From Nitzschia sp. pyKryTriq1 (lineage: Eukaryota > Bacillariophyta > Bacillariophyceae > Bacillariales > Bacillariaceae): a stretch of 64,000 nucleotides of DNA. The notes beneath the pieces were generated by a model. That model was not told where the DNA came from and ran no database searches. It saw only the letters and a list, made by a program, of their open reading frames with translations. Shown in pieces: positions 10,983 through 22,485 of this stretch. Both the position numbers and the translations under genes were made by a program. Position 1 is the first letter of the stretch, and each line of letters opens with the position of its first letter. The stretch covers positions 1,468,501-1,532,500 of the forward strand of contig OY101126.1 in the NCBI GenBank assembly GCA_956465555.1, in the 5' to 3' direction.

Positions 10983-13062
10983 GGTGTCGGTGCAGCTCTT
11001 TGGCGTACCTCGGCAAGCAGTGACGCAACTTTGGGCGGGTGGCGACAAGGATGAGTATGATGACTGGTACGCGGACTTTGACCCTTCTGCCTATGAATCC
11101 TACGACAGCAGCAGTGGTGGGCAGACCACGACCACCACCACCAACAACGAGTTTAACTCGGGCCCACCTCGCAGTGGAGGCGGCGGTCGCCGAAGTGGCG
11201 GTGGAGGTGGCGGTGGTGGCGGTGGGGGACGTCGCGACAGCAGCTTTAACCGCGCTGGTGGTCACGATTATGTGCGTGACACCTCCCGAGACTCTTCCAA
11301 CGTCGATGAGGCGGCAGTCGATCAGTTGCTCAGCGAACGTGTCGCTGCCAAAAAAAGACGTGATTTCGATACTGCCGACGACATTCGCGATCAATTGATC
11401 CGGGATTATGCCGTAGGAGTCTTTGATAAAGACCGAACTTGGAGGACGGGATGCTCGTCTTCAGGAAGCGGCATGGGAGGAGGCGGAAGAGGAGGAGGCG
11501 GGGGGAGAGACCGACAAGGAGGTGGCAGAGGAGATCGCCAATTTGGTAGTGGTGGTGGTGGTGGTGGTGGAAGAAGCCGGGCACCTCGGGATTTCGGCCC
11601 CAATGGTCATGACTACAGCCTCAGTCCCGATGCTGGTCCCATGAATTCGGAATTCACTGAACCCGAAGTCCACGAGCTACTAGCCGAACGCTTGCAAGCC
11701 AAAATGAGCCGAAACTATAACTTGGCCGATGAAATTCAATCGCAACTCATCTCAAGTGGGGTTTACGTCCATGATGGTCTCAAGGAATGGCGGGCCGATG
11801 GAGTCCCCTTTGGAGACATTGGTCGAAACGATGGCCGCCCCGGAAGAACCCAAGGAAGCGCGAGCGACCGCGATCGCCCCTATTCCAAGTCGATTTACTC
11901 TGCCGACGCCGCAGGGGATGACGAAGACACCATTCAGGACCTCGTGGATCAACGTAGCAAGTTCAAGCAGCTCCGAGCATACGACAAGGCCGACGCCATC
12001 AAGGAAGAGCTCCTCACAGAGTACGATGTCTACCTAGATGATCGTGGGCGACAGTGGAGCGTGGGCGGCGATTTCGGCAAGGAGTTCAATAATCAACGCG
12101 AAATGGATGCGGCCTTTCGAGACCGCGGATTCACTAAAAGTGCTTCCTCTCTTGATATTTCACCGCAAGATGAAGCTTACGTGGTTGCCAGATTGGAAGA
12201 ACGCTGTCAAGCCAAGCGCGATCGCAACTTTGATGTGGCCGATTCCATCAGGGAAGAATTGGATGAAGAGTTCAATATCATGATCAATGATAAATTGAGA
12301 CTTTGGAGCGTGGGTGGAGACTTTGAAGCCGACGGGGGTCCCAAGAAGCGTCGCACTGGCTATCAAAGACGAGGTGGCGGCACTTTGCCCGAAGAAGACG
12401 TCCAGATCATTTCCGATTTGCTTGCGACCCGGCTTCAAGCCAAGAAAGATCGACACTTTGTGACAGCGGATGACATCCGCGATAAGCTTCTCACGACTTA
12501 CAACATTGCCATTGACGACAAAAATCTAGAGTGGCACGTGGACAGCGATGAATATGTATACGTCTCCAGCCCTGGAAGCGCTAGCCTGTCCGAGGAGGAA
12601 GTCGAAATCATTACGTCAAAGCTCCAGGAGAGATTTGCTTGCAAGAAAGCGAAAGACTACGACCAAGCGGATGATATTCGGGACGAACTAGCCGAAGTAT
12701 ATAATGTTGCGATCGATGACCGAACCAAGGAATGGAGGTGTCTTCCATCAGATAATGCTGGTAGTTCGTACGAGCAAAGGATGTTTCAAGAAGAAGCGGC
12801 AGCAAGTCAAGTCTCGGCGTTCAAAAGAACTCAACCGGATCGGGAACTTGAGGGTGCACTCGAGTCAATCTTTGACGAAGAAGTCGAGGGAATGGTCGGA
12901 GGAGACGACTCGGGTGCTTCTACTCTCTTGGCCAATACTACGGAAGAAGCTTTGCTTGCTCTGAAGGTGCCCGAACTGAAGGAGAAACTGAGAGACGCCG
13001 GTCTCCCAGTGTCGGGAAACAAATCGGAATTGGTCGAAAGACTCCTCCAGGCAAGTCAATAA
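10849..13062 (+). CDS. Plastid-targeted protein with six CysRS-like helical repeats and SAP domain
   Basis: The ATG at 10849 is chosen because the frame upstream has no ATG and this one begins a good signal peptide (MKFQSSSASFWMMLVMGGI). It is followed by VTSFAPRS, close to the ASAFAP motif of diatom plastid presequences. The predicted protein has 737 residues. Six copies of a motif of about 50 residues follow, of the form ER-x2-AK-x3-(D/N)(F/Y)-x2-ADxI(R/K)xxL, then a Val/Asp strand and a Trp. This is the pattern of the helical C-terminal domain of bacterial cysteinyl-tRNA synthetases. Gly/Arg-rich linkers separate the first three. The last 36 residues (LKVPELKEKLRDAGLPVSGN onward) are a SAP domain, a small DNA-binding helix pair. 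No synthetase core is present. A plastid nucleoid or RNA-binding role is inference. Single exon. Confidence 0.75.
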
Positions 13063-13203
13063 ATTGGAAACTGACAGACTAAAAGTAAGACGTGCAAGCA
13101 TAATCAATACCTCGCATAAACGACGTTGCCTTGATACTGGTTTTGAAAAAGAAGAACTGGAGACATGTATAAAGATTGTTATAATAATACTTATTCGTAC
13201 GTA

Positions 13204-15978
13204 TTAGACATCGAACCCCTCCGGCTCAGATTCCTCATCAGAATTATCACCTATTGCGGCAGCGGCTGTTGCATTATTTGATTCTGTATTCTCATTCCCA
13301 ACAGGAGCTGGTGCAGTCACAGCATTGTGCTGAGCGTGATAGATTCTTTCATCTTCGGCAGCTATCAACTCACGAACACGCCTCGAGACTTCTGGGGGTG
13401 GGCGGTCCAGAACTTCTGGCCTCTCCCAGGCATACACATAGTTAAAGCTGGGATACACCCGCTCCGCAAAAAAAGACTTGATGGGCATCAAAATGAACTC
13501 GACGGTGGGAATGGAAAATGAATTCCCAAGCAATCGTTTGGAGTACTCTTCCTGGGAATAGAAAGTCGGCTGACGAAGAAGAAAAACGAAAATGTTGTGA
13601 GTCAGTAGTAGTCTCTCTAACAAAAAGTATAGTAGCCGAAAATACCAACACCACATACCGTCTTGGTGGCCAAGGGTGGAGCCAGCTTGGGCTGTATCGA
13701 TGGAAGGAGATCAAATCGGAAGGGACGACAATTCCCCTCCAATCCATGATAGTCTCCCGCAAACTCCTCATAAGATGCAGGCAAATGGTCCTTCCAGTGA
13801 TTGGTCGGAACCACGCCAGGGATTCGTTTTTTATCCTTTTCTAGTCCATTCCGCAAAATGTTTGAAAATAGATCGGCAACTTGATGTTGGATTCCAAGCA
13901 ACGACGATTGGGAGTGAGAAAATTGACGAAAACGATGAGGAAGACGACCGACCAATGCCAATATGGTCAACAACTTACCGGGAATTCCCACGTAACCCTC
14001 TTCAAATCCCATCAACCGCTCTCTTTCGACCGCAGTAGGAGCCCTTCGCTCAAAAAAGAGAGGGATCACTCCAAGAGGGCCCCTCTCCTCTGGACACTCC
14101 TTAAAAATGGACATGCGGGGGTGGTCGTCCAGCCGGGACTTTGTCGCCATCAATCCATTCGCCCGTGCGGTAATGGATGGCTCAAAGATGCCCCCACCAA
14201 CATCAAAGTCATCATCAAAGCAAGTCCTGGGGGGATACTCCTTGCCCAGATCCAAACCTCCAATGGTAGGTATGTTTGTGATGTACGTGCGATTTCGTCG
14301 CAAGGGCGAAATGTCCTTGGAGTCCAGCTCAAAACTCCAAGGGCTAGCAAGGACTTCCAAGACGTCAGCAAGGTTTTTGATCTCTTCTTCCTCTTCCTCA
14401 TCGTGGCTATCTTCATCATCCATGGGTATAGCTACAGGTGGGAAAGCCTTCATGACACGACTGAGATCCCCTTCCCCTAGCGGCAATTCTGCTTCATTGG
14501 ACAAGACAGCATTTTCTGCCAAGTAAAAGCAGAGCTGTTCATGATTTCGGCTGTATTCGCAGATGTCTCGTATGACTTTGCCCATACGAATAAAGTATGA
14601 GCCTTGCTCTCCACTAGCACCTTGACGGTGGGCATTGACTCCGGTGTAATCGACACAAGGAGGGCCTCCGCAAACAATATCAAAGGCTTTCTTGGTAGCA
14701 GACGCGGCAAGGCAAGGCAAGGCGAGGCAAGGCAAGGCGAGGCGAGGCGAGGCGAGGCAAGGCAAGGCAAGGCAAGGCAAGGCAAGGCAAGGCAAGGCAA
14801 GGCAAGAGAAGAGAAACGTGTGAGAAGCAGCCTTCATTCCAATTCAGGGGGAAAAACCACTTACGCCCATGCTGTTGAAGCAAATGCTCCAGCTGGTCTT
14901 CGAACTCTTCAAATTTTACGATATGAATGTGGTGGATACCATCATTCGTGTTGTTATGCCAGTATTTGTAGACTTGGTTGGCTACTTTGTCGTGTTCGAC
15001 ATGAATTATTGTCTTGATTGAAACTTGGAGTCGTTTCAAGCAGACAATGGCCGCACCAATGCCGCCAAACAAATCTACCACAACGGCGGATCGTTTCATC
15101 ATCGGCTGATTGTCCAATTTCTTGTCGACTGTTGGTTCTCCTTCCTGATGATGATGATGATGATGATTATCGTAGGCCAGATTAGAATGGAGAACATATT
15201 TGTTGAATTTTCGTTCCGCTGCCTGGTAGGCCCGATTGGAACGAAGAACATCGGCAAAATCTAATATACGAGAATAATATATAATACGTACCCACCAAAA
15301 CGACATTTTGGTGAGAGACAGTACAAATCCAAGCCAAAAGTCACCATTCCAACAACCAACACAACACAACACAACACAACACAACCAGCAACACTTACAA
15401 GGGATTTCGTCCTCGTTGTACAGCTGGGCCTCTTGACTTTTGTTGAGGCTGTACCTCGAGTAGACCTCCACCCCGTCGACTTTTTCGTTTGGTTCCGCCG
15501 CATCAAAGATAATATCGTATCCCTCCTTGATCAAAAGCTTTTCAAGTTTGGCTTGAGCTCGGTCAAACTCTGGCAGCCAGTCGTAATCGGGATCATAGGC
15601 TCTGTGGCAGCAGCGGCGATGCCAGAGACATTCTTCGGATTGCTGAATATATTCGTCGCCTTGAAAATCCTTTTTGATCTCTTCGGGACAGTTGCAGATC
15701 TTGCAACAAAATGCAATGTCCGCTTCGATCTGCTCGTCAGTCTCATTGCTGACCTGTCCCATGTTCATGGAATTTCGAATCGCAGAGCCGTCCACGTGGA
15801 TTTGCTGCTGCTTTGCCTTGAGGCGTTTTTGCCGCCCCCTGCGCTGCCTTTCTTCCGCGTGTCGCCGCTGAGCCTGCTCGTCGTCGGAGCTGTCCTCATT
15901 ATTTGCTGCTGCAACGCCAGCAGCTTCTTCCGTCAAGAAGACCCTCTCGCGTTTGCTAGCACGGGGCTGGGTGCGCAT
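13204..15978 (-). CDS. DNMT3: DNMT3-like C5 cytosine DNA methyltransferase
   Basis: Four exons: 15978-15399, 15260-14865, 14686-13659 and 13569-13204, giving 789 residues. All introns are GT-AG and phases agree. Motif I reads VVDLFGGIGAAIVCLKRL. The catalytic motif IV reads GPFDIVCGGPPCVDYTGVN, created across the exon 2/3 junction; its GPFD preface and VN tail resemble DNMT3, not DNMT1. The C-terminal exon carries NSFSIPTVEFILMPIKSFFA, matching the target-recognition end of DNMT3 (RSWSVPVIRHLFAPLK in animals). The first 190 residues are charged and contain a Cys/His cluster (CCKICNC, later CLWHRRCCH) that may bind zinc. No PWWP or classic ADD domain is seen. It should methylate cytosine in nuclear DNA. 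Its promoter is shared with the J-like gene that starts at 16464. Confidence 0.85.
14706..14805. repeat. Pentanucleotide tandem array in DNMT3 intron 2
   Basis: About twenty tandem copies of GGCAA with GGCGA variants. The array fills over half of the 178-nt intron (14864-14687) and ends roughly 20 nt before the acceptor. Confidence 0.95.
15361..15385. repeat. ACAAC pentamer repeat in DNMT3 intron 1
   Basis: Five tandem copies of ACAAC inside the 138-nt first intron of the methyltransferase gene. They lie close to the donor and read as GTTGT on the transcribed strand. Confidence 0.9.
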
Positions 15979-16463
15979 GTTTGTTGTTGTTTATGTTGTT
16001 TATGTTGTCGTTGTTGTTTATGTTGTCGTTGTTGTTTATGTTGTTGCTGTTGTTGCTGTACGAGGACCGAGAATGTGTGAAGAATGAAGAATCGTATGCG
16101 GCATTCCATGCATGCAGACGAATATGTATGTCGTTCCGCATGCATATCATCACTCACTCATCTTTTGCGCTGCGCGGATCTTGCGGATGGATCTTGCTTT
16201 TACTGTACTCGGATTGTGGCTTGCTTGCGGACGCGCGATATTATTACGGTACGAATGTTGCGATCACCGGCCCCGCCGTGTATGACACTCGTGTGTATGC
16301 GTTTTACAGTGTCCTCATAGTACGGTATACCAGGTACTGTATTATAATACTGCTGATCTGCACCTCTATTATTACAAATAATCATTACTCGCGTACATAC
16401 ATTTGTAGAAAAAGAAAATACAAAAGCAAAAGCAAAAGCAAAAGCGAAAGCGAGAAATTGAAA
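15979..16463. other. Shared promoter region of DNMT3-like and J-like genes
   Basis: Divergent intergenic region. Next to the methyltransferase start is a tract of repeated TTGTTGTTTATG units (15981-16050). An AAAAGC hexamer run (16422-16448) precedes the ATG at 16464. No gene was recognised. Confidence 0.6.
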
Positions 16464-18772
16464 ATGGATGAAACAACAACAATAACATTGGAGGAGGAAG
16501 AAGCTCAAGCCGACGCCCACGTGCAAGAAATCCTCGGAGCGACGCGTCCGAAACACTTGGGCGATGGATTGGCAAGGTGAGTTGTCGTCGTTGTTGTTGT
16601 TGTTGTGGTACAGTACCGGTATGGATACCGGAGGTACCGCAGTACCAGTACCAGTACCAGTACCAGTACCAGTACCAGTACCAGTACCAGTACCAGTACC
16701 AGTACCAATTCTTGTATTACATTCTTCGACTGACTCAACAAGGTTTCATCATCATCATCATATAATGACATAATGCTATAATGCACAATGCACAATGATG
16801 CATCATCGCATCGCATCGCATTGGTTTTTTTTTGGGCGGTGGTTCCCTTATAATAATATGTATAGTGGCGTTGGTTACATTGTACGAGGTGCGGTGGGGG
16901 GTGTCGGATGTGCCGTGTTGATGCCAGCCGTTCGTGCCGCGGAAGGACATCGTGAAATGGGGATTCTTGGGGGCGTTTTGGGAGGAGTCGGGTAAGTAAC
17001 AGTAAATCAAAATGGCTTTGGCTTTGGCTTTGTTTGACATGTTGTTGTTGGCGGCGGCTGTCAAGAAGTGTGCTCATTCTTGTCCTACATATTATTGCGA
17101 ATCATACTAACTGACATAATATGATATGATATGATATGGTGGTATTATGGTGCGCGTTCTTGGAATATTTGAACTAAATATATATTATAGAGGAGCTCTC
17201 AGTGGCGCCATCAACGCCGTCAATACCGTTGGTGGTGGCCTCGTGACTGGTGTCGGCCAAGTGTTGCTGGGGGTGGCAGCGACGCCCAAGGCGGTCATTT
17301 CTCCCGCCAGAGGAAAGTGGTGGAATACCAATGAAGGACGATGGGTGGAAACGAATTTGTTGGACGAAGAACGATGGATTCAAACACAAACACAAGCACA
17401 AGGATCTACGTACACGTACGATGAAGACATTCTAGGAGAGGAGGTTCTTCCAGAGGATCTGCGTTCCGAGAAAGAGCAGGCAGCGGGAACAACCAGCAAG
17501 AACAACAAAAAAAACGTCAAAGATACCAAACTGTATGATTTGTTAGGTTTGGATCCGTCGGTCGATGCCAAAATGGTCAAGCGGCGTTATTTCATTCTGG
17601 CCCGAAAGTACTCGCCCGATAGAGCAGGAGCCAACAAAAAGGCACAGGAAGGCTTCCGAGAAATTGGCAATGCTTACATGATCCTGACCAACGAGGAGCT
17701 TCGAGCCAAGTACGATCGAGTCGGATATGACATGCTCTGGGAACCAGAAGAAGAGGTTCCCGATGTGGACCCATATCTACTCTACACGTTTTTGTTTGGA
17801 AGCGAGAAATTCACAGAATACATTGGCCGACTAGCAGCCGCAACCGAGGTTCGAGTGGGAGATGCCGAGACTAGCAAAGTTACCATGGAACAGGCTCGGT
17901 TGCTTCAGAAGCGTCGGGTAACGCGATTGGCACTTGCCCTGGCCAACCGGCTATCCAAGTGGGCAGAGGACGATATGAAAACAGCGGCCAAGGCTGAATG
18001 GATGGCAGAAGCAGAAATCATGAGCGATGCCAGTTATGGAATACAATTAGTTCACATTATTGGACAGGTAAGTTCGTATCAATAATGACGATGATGATGG
18101 CGATGATGATGACGGTGATGATGACGATGAGACTACTACTAGAAATGGACACGTTGGATTGACGGACGGAGCCTGCTGGTACAGTCACATCCCTCTAATT
18201 TTTTCTTGCAAATATGAATACAGGTCTATTCTTTGTCGGCAGTCGAGTTCCTGGGATCGTTCGAATCGGGAATTGGCATGCCTGCGATCAGCAAGTGGGC
18301 GCAAAAACAGCTAGCAGAAGTGAAATCGCGCGGCGAAATGGTCGGTCAGCAGATCAATAAGACCATTGGAGGTGACAGGGATAGGCAAAGTTTGGAAGAG
18401 AACGTGAGAATCGCCATTGAAAAAAGTGAAGGCGATGCTCGGGCGGAAGGGCTGGCAAAGGATATTTTGAAGAAGTCTGCACTGCAGAGCAAGGCGCTCA
18501 AACTCCTTTGGCAACAGACAGTGGTTGATATTACCAACACGGTGCACGAAGCGGTGCAAATGGTACTGTACGACCGAAATGTTTCCAACGATGTAAGAAA
18601 GAAGCGTGCCGAAGCACTAGAGTGCTTGGGAGAAATATTCTCCAACGAAAAAGGAAAAGACCAGCCGATTCCGGAAGAGGCGGGTCTCCAAGAAGTCGCT
18701 TTCAGTGCTATCCTGGAAACCATGTGGCGAAAGGAAAAGGCTAGTCGAATGGAAATCATCTATGACATATGA
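16464..18772 (+). CDS. J-domain-like protein with DnaJ-X domain; HPD changed to SPD
   Basis: Four exons: 16464-16576, 16866-16991, 17191-18067 and 18224-18772, giving 554 residues. Gly/Ala/Val-rich segments (GVGYIVRGAVGGVGCAV, GAINAVNTVGGG) occupy roughly residues 38-105 and may associate with membrane. A J-like domain follows at about 190-260 (KLYDLLGLDPSVDAKMVKRR, ending YDRVGYDML). Its diagnostic tripeptide is S-P-D (RKYSPDRAG) instead of H-P-D. The His is needed to stimulate Hsp70 ATPase, so this is probably a type IV J-like protein without normal co-chaperone activity. After it comes a DnaJ-X-type region starting DPYLLYTFLFGSEKF. A paralogue with the same plan and an intact HPD lies at 60432-62864. 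Confidence 0.8.
16642..16706. repeat. Hexamer (GTACCA) tandem array in intron 1
   Basis: About eleven perfect copies of GTACCA/ACCAGT in the first intron (16577-16865) of the J-like gene. This is one of many GTAC-rich tracts in the non-coding DNA of the window. Confidence 0.95.
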
Positions 18773-18962
18773 CGAGTGTGATCCTTGCTGTTATTTTACA
18801 ACATTTCCCGCTCTTCTGCTTTGTTGCTGCTGTCTGCTGTTGGTCGACAAGTAGTAGGCTACTGTACATGTTCGCCCTTCATAGTAAGTACAGTAGTAGA
18901 CACTCTATCCAAAATCACAGAAAGAACTATATCTGCCGCGCAGCTAGACTACTAGAGTAGAA

Positions 18963-21743
18963 TTACTCCCCAGCCGACATCGTCTCCGAGTGCGGCCCGT
19001 CCTCATCTTCATGGTCCTCTGGTCTTTGCTGGTGGTGCTGAAAGTCGTCCGACTGAAGTGCGTGCCGCTGAAATTGCTGTATCTCGCGAATCGCGGGTAG
19101 ATACGATCGTGTCTGCGATCGATTGTCTTCGGCCACAAAGGTTTGTTTATGCGCATTGGCAAACCAGTTTTCAAAGGCCGCGGCTGAATAATTTTTGTCA
19201 TAAATCTTGTCCCGAATCGCTGGATCGCATCGCTTGCAGAAATGGACAATCAGGGACGTTGTGGCCAGCATGAGGTAAGCAGTGGGAAACATCCACTGAT
19301 CCGCATTTTCCCAACAGTCGTCGGTCTTGGCATCACATTGCTCCCAGTGGGTTTGGTTGAGATACTCAAAGCCCGCTTGGGGAGCATGAATGAGACCAAA
19401 CATGGCAAAAACGGCAGCAGTTAAACTCCAGAGTGACACTAGAAGAAATCGGCGATCGATCGTGTTAACTGCAATCGCCCCCCAAAAGAGAGACACCAGC
19501 AACGAACCACGTTTCAGGGCTAGTATCCCGAACCAGTTGGATGAAGCTCCCAGCAGCTGAGTATTGTATGCATTTCCATTGGGATCAATGTCTTGCACTG
19601 GAGTCCTTCCACTCACCGTGACGACCCAGTCACAAATACTCGGGATAATTCCAATGAAGTATGCAGCAAAATGTCGAGGCGCCAAGAAATCCAAAACATC
19701 TTCGTTAACGTACAGACCAATCAAAAAGACAATGGGACCTAAAAGATAAAATGACTGTTGAGGCCACAGATGCCGATGAGATAGGCATTCACAAGCAACA
19801 AATATCCCACGTACCCACTGCCGCTGGATTCACGATTGAGTTGATGAGGGCCAATATTCCAAACCAGGAAAACACAAGATACAAAATTCCATTCAAAAAT
19901 GAGTATGATACAAGAGCACCTGATCGCTTGTGGGACGGATGTCCTATGTACACTACAGTGCCGAAGGGGCAACCAAAAACAGATGCCAAACAGGTAGCTA
20001 ACCCATCCACAATCAAGGACTCTCGAACCGGATATGGATCTCCGGCTTCTTTGGTGCTCACCAAACACATGAGAGAAAGTGTAGGAGCGGTCTGTTGAAT
20101 TTGAAGTTATCGGGGCGTTGTCGTTAGATCTGGTTGCTTCGCCCAAAGATCACCCTGTACAGAACACCATCACTCAAAACTTACTATTCCAAGGGGGATA
20201 ATGAGACCCATCAGTTCTTGAATGCGTCCAAAATCATCGCCCCACAATTGCGATCCGGCCCAAGACGGGCCCACCCACCCGACAAACTGAGCAGATTCCT
20301 TGACGAGTTGTGGATCGTTGAGTCCGGTTGCCCATCCTAGGACGACACCCACAATCAATACCTGGAGGGCCTCCGGCATACGCCACTTGCCCCATCCGAT
20401 TCTTACATTGGCGTACCAGCTCAAGTACACCCAAAAGAGAGCATTGATCCCCACGATGGGGGCTGCAAAAGATTTGGTGATTTGCTCGAGCCCAAGGAAG
20501 GCGATGCAAATACCGGCGGCTGGGATTAATAAGATATGGGGAGGTACGATTCTCAAAATCCAGGGTCCGAAAATCCCAAAGCCGCAATTTATCAATCCAC
20601 TGACAAAATTGGCCGCCAGAGAAACTCTGTACGCTGTTAAAAATGCTTCATCTCCGCTTACATTTTCTTTACTCCTCTCTTGATAGTAGATTGGGTCTAA
20701 AAGAAAAGGTAGTATGTGGTGTGAGCGCACAGGGTTGTACCACCGAGGCTCCTAATCGATATAACAGTATCGGCGGTCGACGTACAAATGATGTTAAAGA
20801 CCATAGCAAATGCGTAGGGAGTGCTGATACCAGTCGGTAGTGCCGTGTAGTCTCGACCGTACTCTCGTTTCTGTCTAGTTGCCAGCCATGAGTAATACGT
20901 ATTTCCAAAGAACAGGGCCAGACCCAGCCCTGTTGCAACATTTTCGAAAAGAATCCTGTTTATTGTTTGGAGAGAGACATTCTTGTCGATATTGTCGTCG
21001 GTTGCCGTCAAAACAGTTCCCTCCGGGGTTGTAGCCGAGGGTGCGATCCTGGCCAAATCTTGAATCGCATATAACGCAGCCAAGATGGTAGAAAGATTAT
21101 CGAAAAATAGTTGTGCCAAACAGGAAAGATCTCCAGAAGTCACTTCAGGAAATACTGAAGTGATTCCGTCGATGATTTCTCCCAGGGTAACATCTCTCCA
21201 CGATTTCAGGGGCGCGAGGGAAGCAAAAATAGACGATCCAAGTGATTTCGTGGTGCCGTCGCGCGAGTCCACGACCAGCGAGGCATGACCTTGACTTTCA
21301 TCGTCGTTGTCCTTAAGAACGTCTTCCTCTTCCTCTTCTTCTTCTTGAAATGCCTGCGAATCATCCTCCAACGAAAACTGCGATAGGGAATTGGTGGATC
21401 GAGGCCACGTTGGAGGCCACGTTGGAAAAGCAGTCGAATTGGAATGTTTGACGGTCGGAGTCTGAGAGTTATGAGAAGAATCTGCGGAGGAATGTCTCGA
21501 AGATTGTGGGGTGTGCGAAGTGTGTGCTGCTTCTTCCCTCTCTGAACTTGAGAGAGAAGAGGTAGTAGTGGCTGCCGTGTTTTGCCGCTGCCTTATTCTT
21601 CGATCCGAGGAAGGAGAGGCCTCAGAATACTTTGGCGGTGTGGGGTGGATATGTTCTGCCACATGAATGTCTGGTTCTACTGGAGACTCTGCCACGTGCT
21701 GCTCATCGTTTTCGGTTCTGGTTTCAGGACCTCTTGGCTCCAT
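18963..21743 (-). CDS. NCS2/AzgA-like permease (purine/uracil-permease superfamily)
   Basis: Four exons: 21743-20786, 20696-20185, 20091-19815 and 19738-18963, giving 840 residues with consistent phases. The first 170 residues are Ser-, Glu- and Asp-rich and probably cytosolic. The membrane part includes NTYYSWLATRQKREYGRDYT followed by ALPTGISTP, a signature region of AzgA-type NCS2 permeases. Further on is a long run of hydrophobic helices and RESLIVDGLATCLASVFGCP, matching the conserved aspartate-containing segment after the transporter core. Such carriers import purines, uracil or related anions with protons. The substrate cannot be told from the sequence. The final 80 residues are hydrophilic. 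The C terminus converges with the J-like gene at 16464-18772. Confidence 0.75.
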
Positions 21744-22485
21744 TTTTTCCAGGTATTAGATTCTTTTTGTTTGGCAGCTAATACTAAGCACGCCTCGTCG
21801 CGTCGCTCTACTGGCTCCAGCTATTTCCTCCTGTCGTCTGCTCGTTTCAAAAAGGGTAGATCGAGGTACTACTCATACAGTCGAAAGCGTTGATGCTGCA
21901 TGTTGTGGGATGGAATGTGTTGGGAATTGCGAGTATGTTTTGTGTGCGGCAATTTCCATTCTTCTTCCGTTGATGTTGTCGGAAGCAAGTGTTGGTTGTG
22001 AATTCTCGGGGGAAAATCTTTTGGACGCTTTGCGCATAGTATCATTATCGCGCACCCCTTTCTCATGTTTCGATCGTACGAATCAAACAACCAAAAAATG
22101 GGAATTTCAATGCCCTGTCTGTCCGTCTTTCCGTCTGTCTGTTTTGTTTGTGTCTGTCTGTGTGTCTGTCTGTGTGTCTATCTGCGCGCGTTGCGCATCG
22201 TCGCGTCATTGACACCTGACACCGACCGTCATCATGACACTTTTTGCTTGTTGCTCTTCTTTCAAAAGATCACGCACCGTCTCACCTCTGTCGTTACAGT
22301 GTTGCTGGCCATGTTTTGAATGGAAGAATCATAATCATCATCCTCGTCGCATAAAATAAAGTCAAAGTGGATCCGGCTGGAAATCGAGTGTTGCTCTGCT
22401 GTCTACAGTACTACTCACAGCAGCAAAGAGCAAAGTAGCACAAGATCTGCTGATTCTTGTTCAAAACCCCAATAATTCGATCGAA
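21744..22485. other. Intergenic region between permease and PEX11 genes
   Basis: Divergent promoter region of 742 bp. A TCTG/TGTG-rich simple tract (GTCTGTCTGTGTGTCTGTCTG) lies at about 22115-22185. No gene was recognised. Confidence 0.5.

Noticed and set aside
14477-14837. Leu/Pro/Cys repeat peptide (PCLALPCLAL) next to DNMT3 exon 3
   Set aside because: It is the conceptual translation of the intronic pentamer satellite, excluded once the GPFD splice junction is recognised.
15260-15399. Continuous reading through DNMT3 intron 1 (46 extra residues, Cys/Trp-rich)
   Set aside because: The intron length is divisible by three and open by chance. Its GTAAGT donor, TTAG acceptor and low-complexity repeat fit an intron, and the extra peptide is unlike the family.
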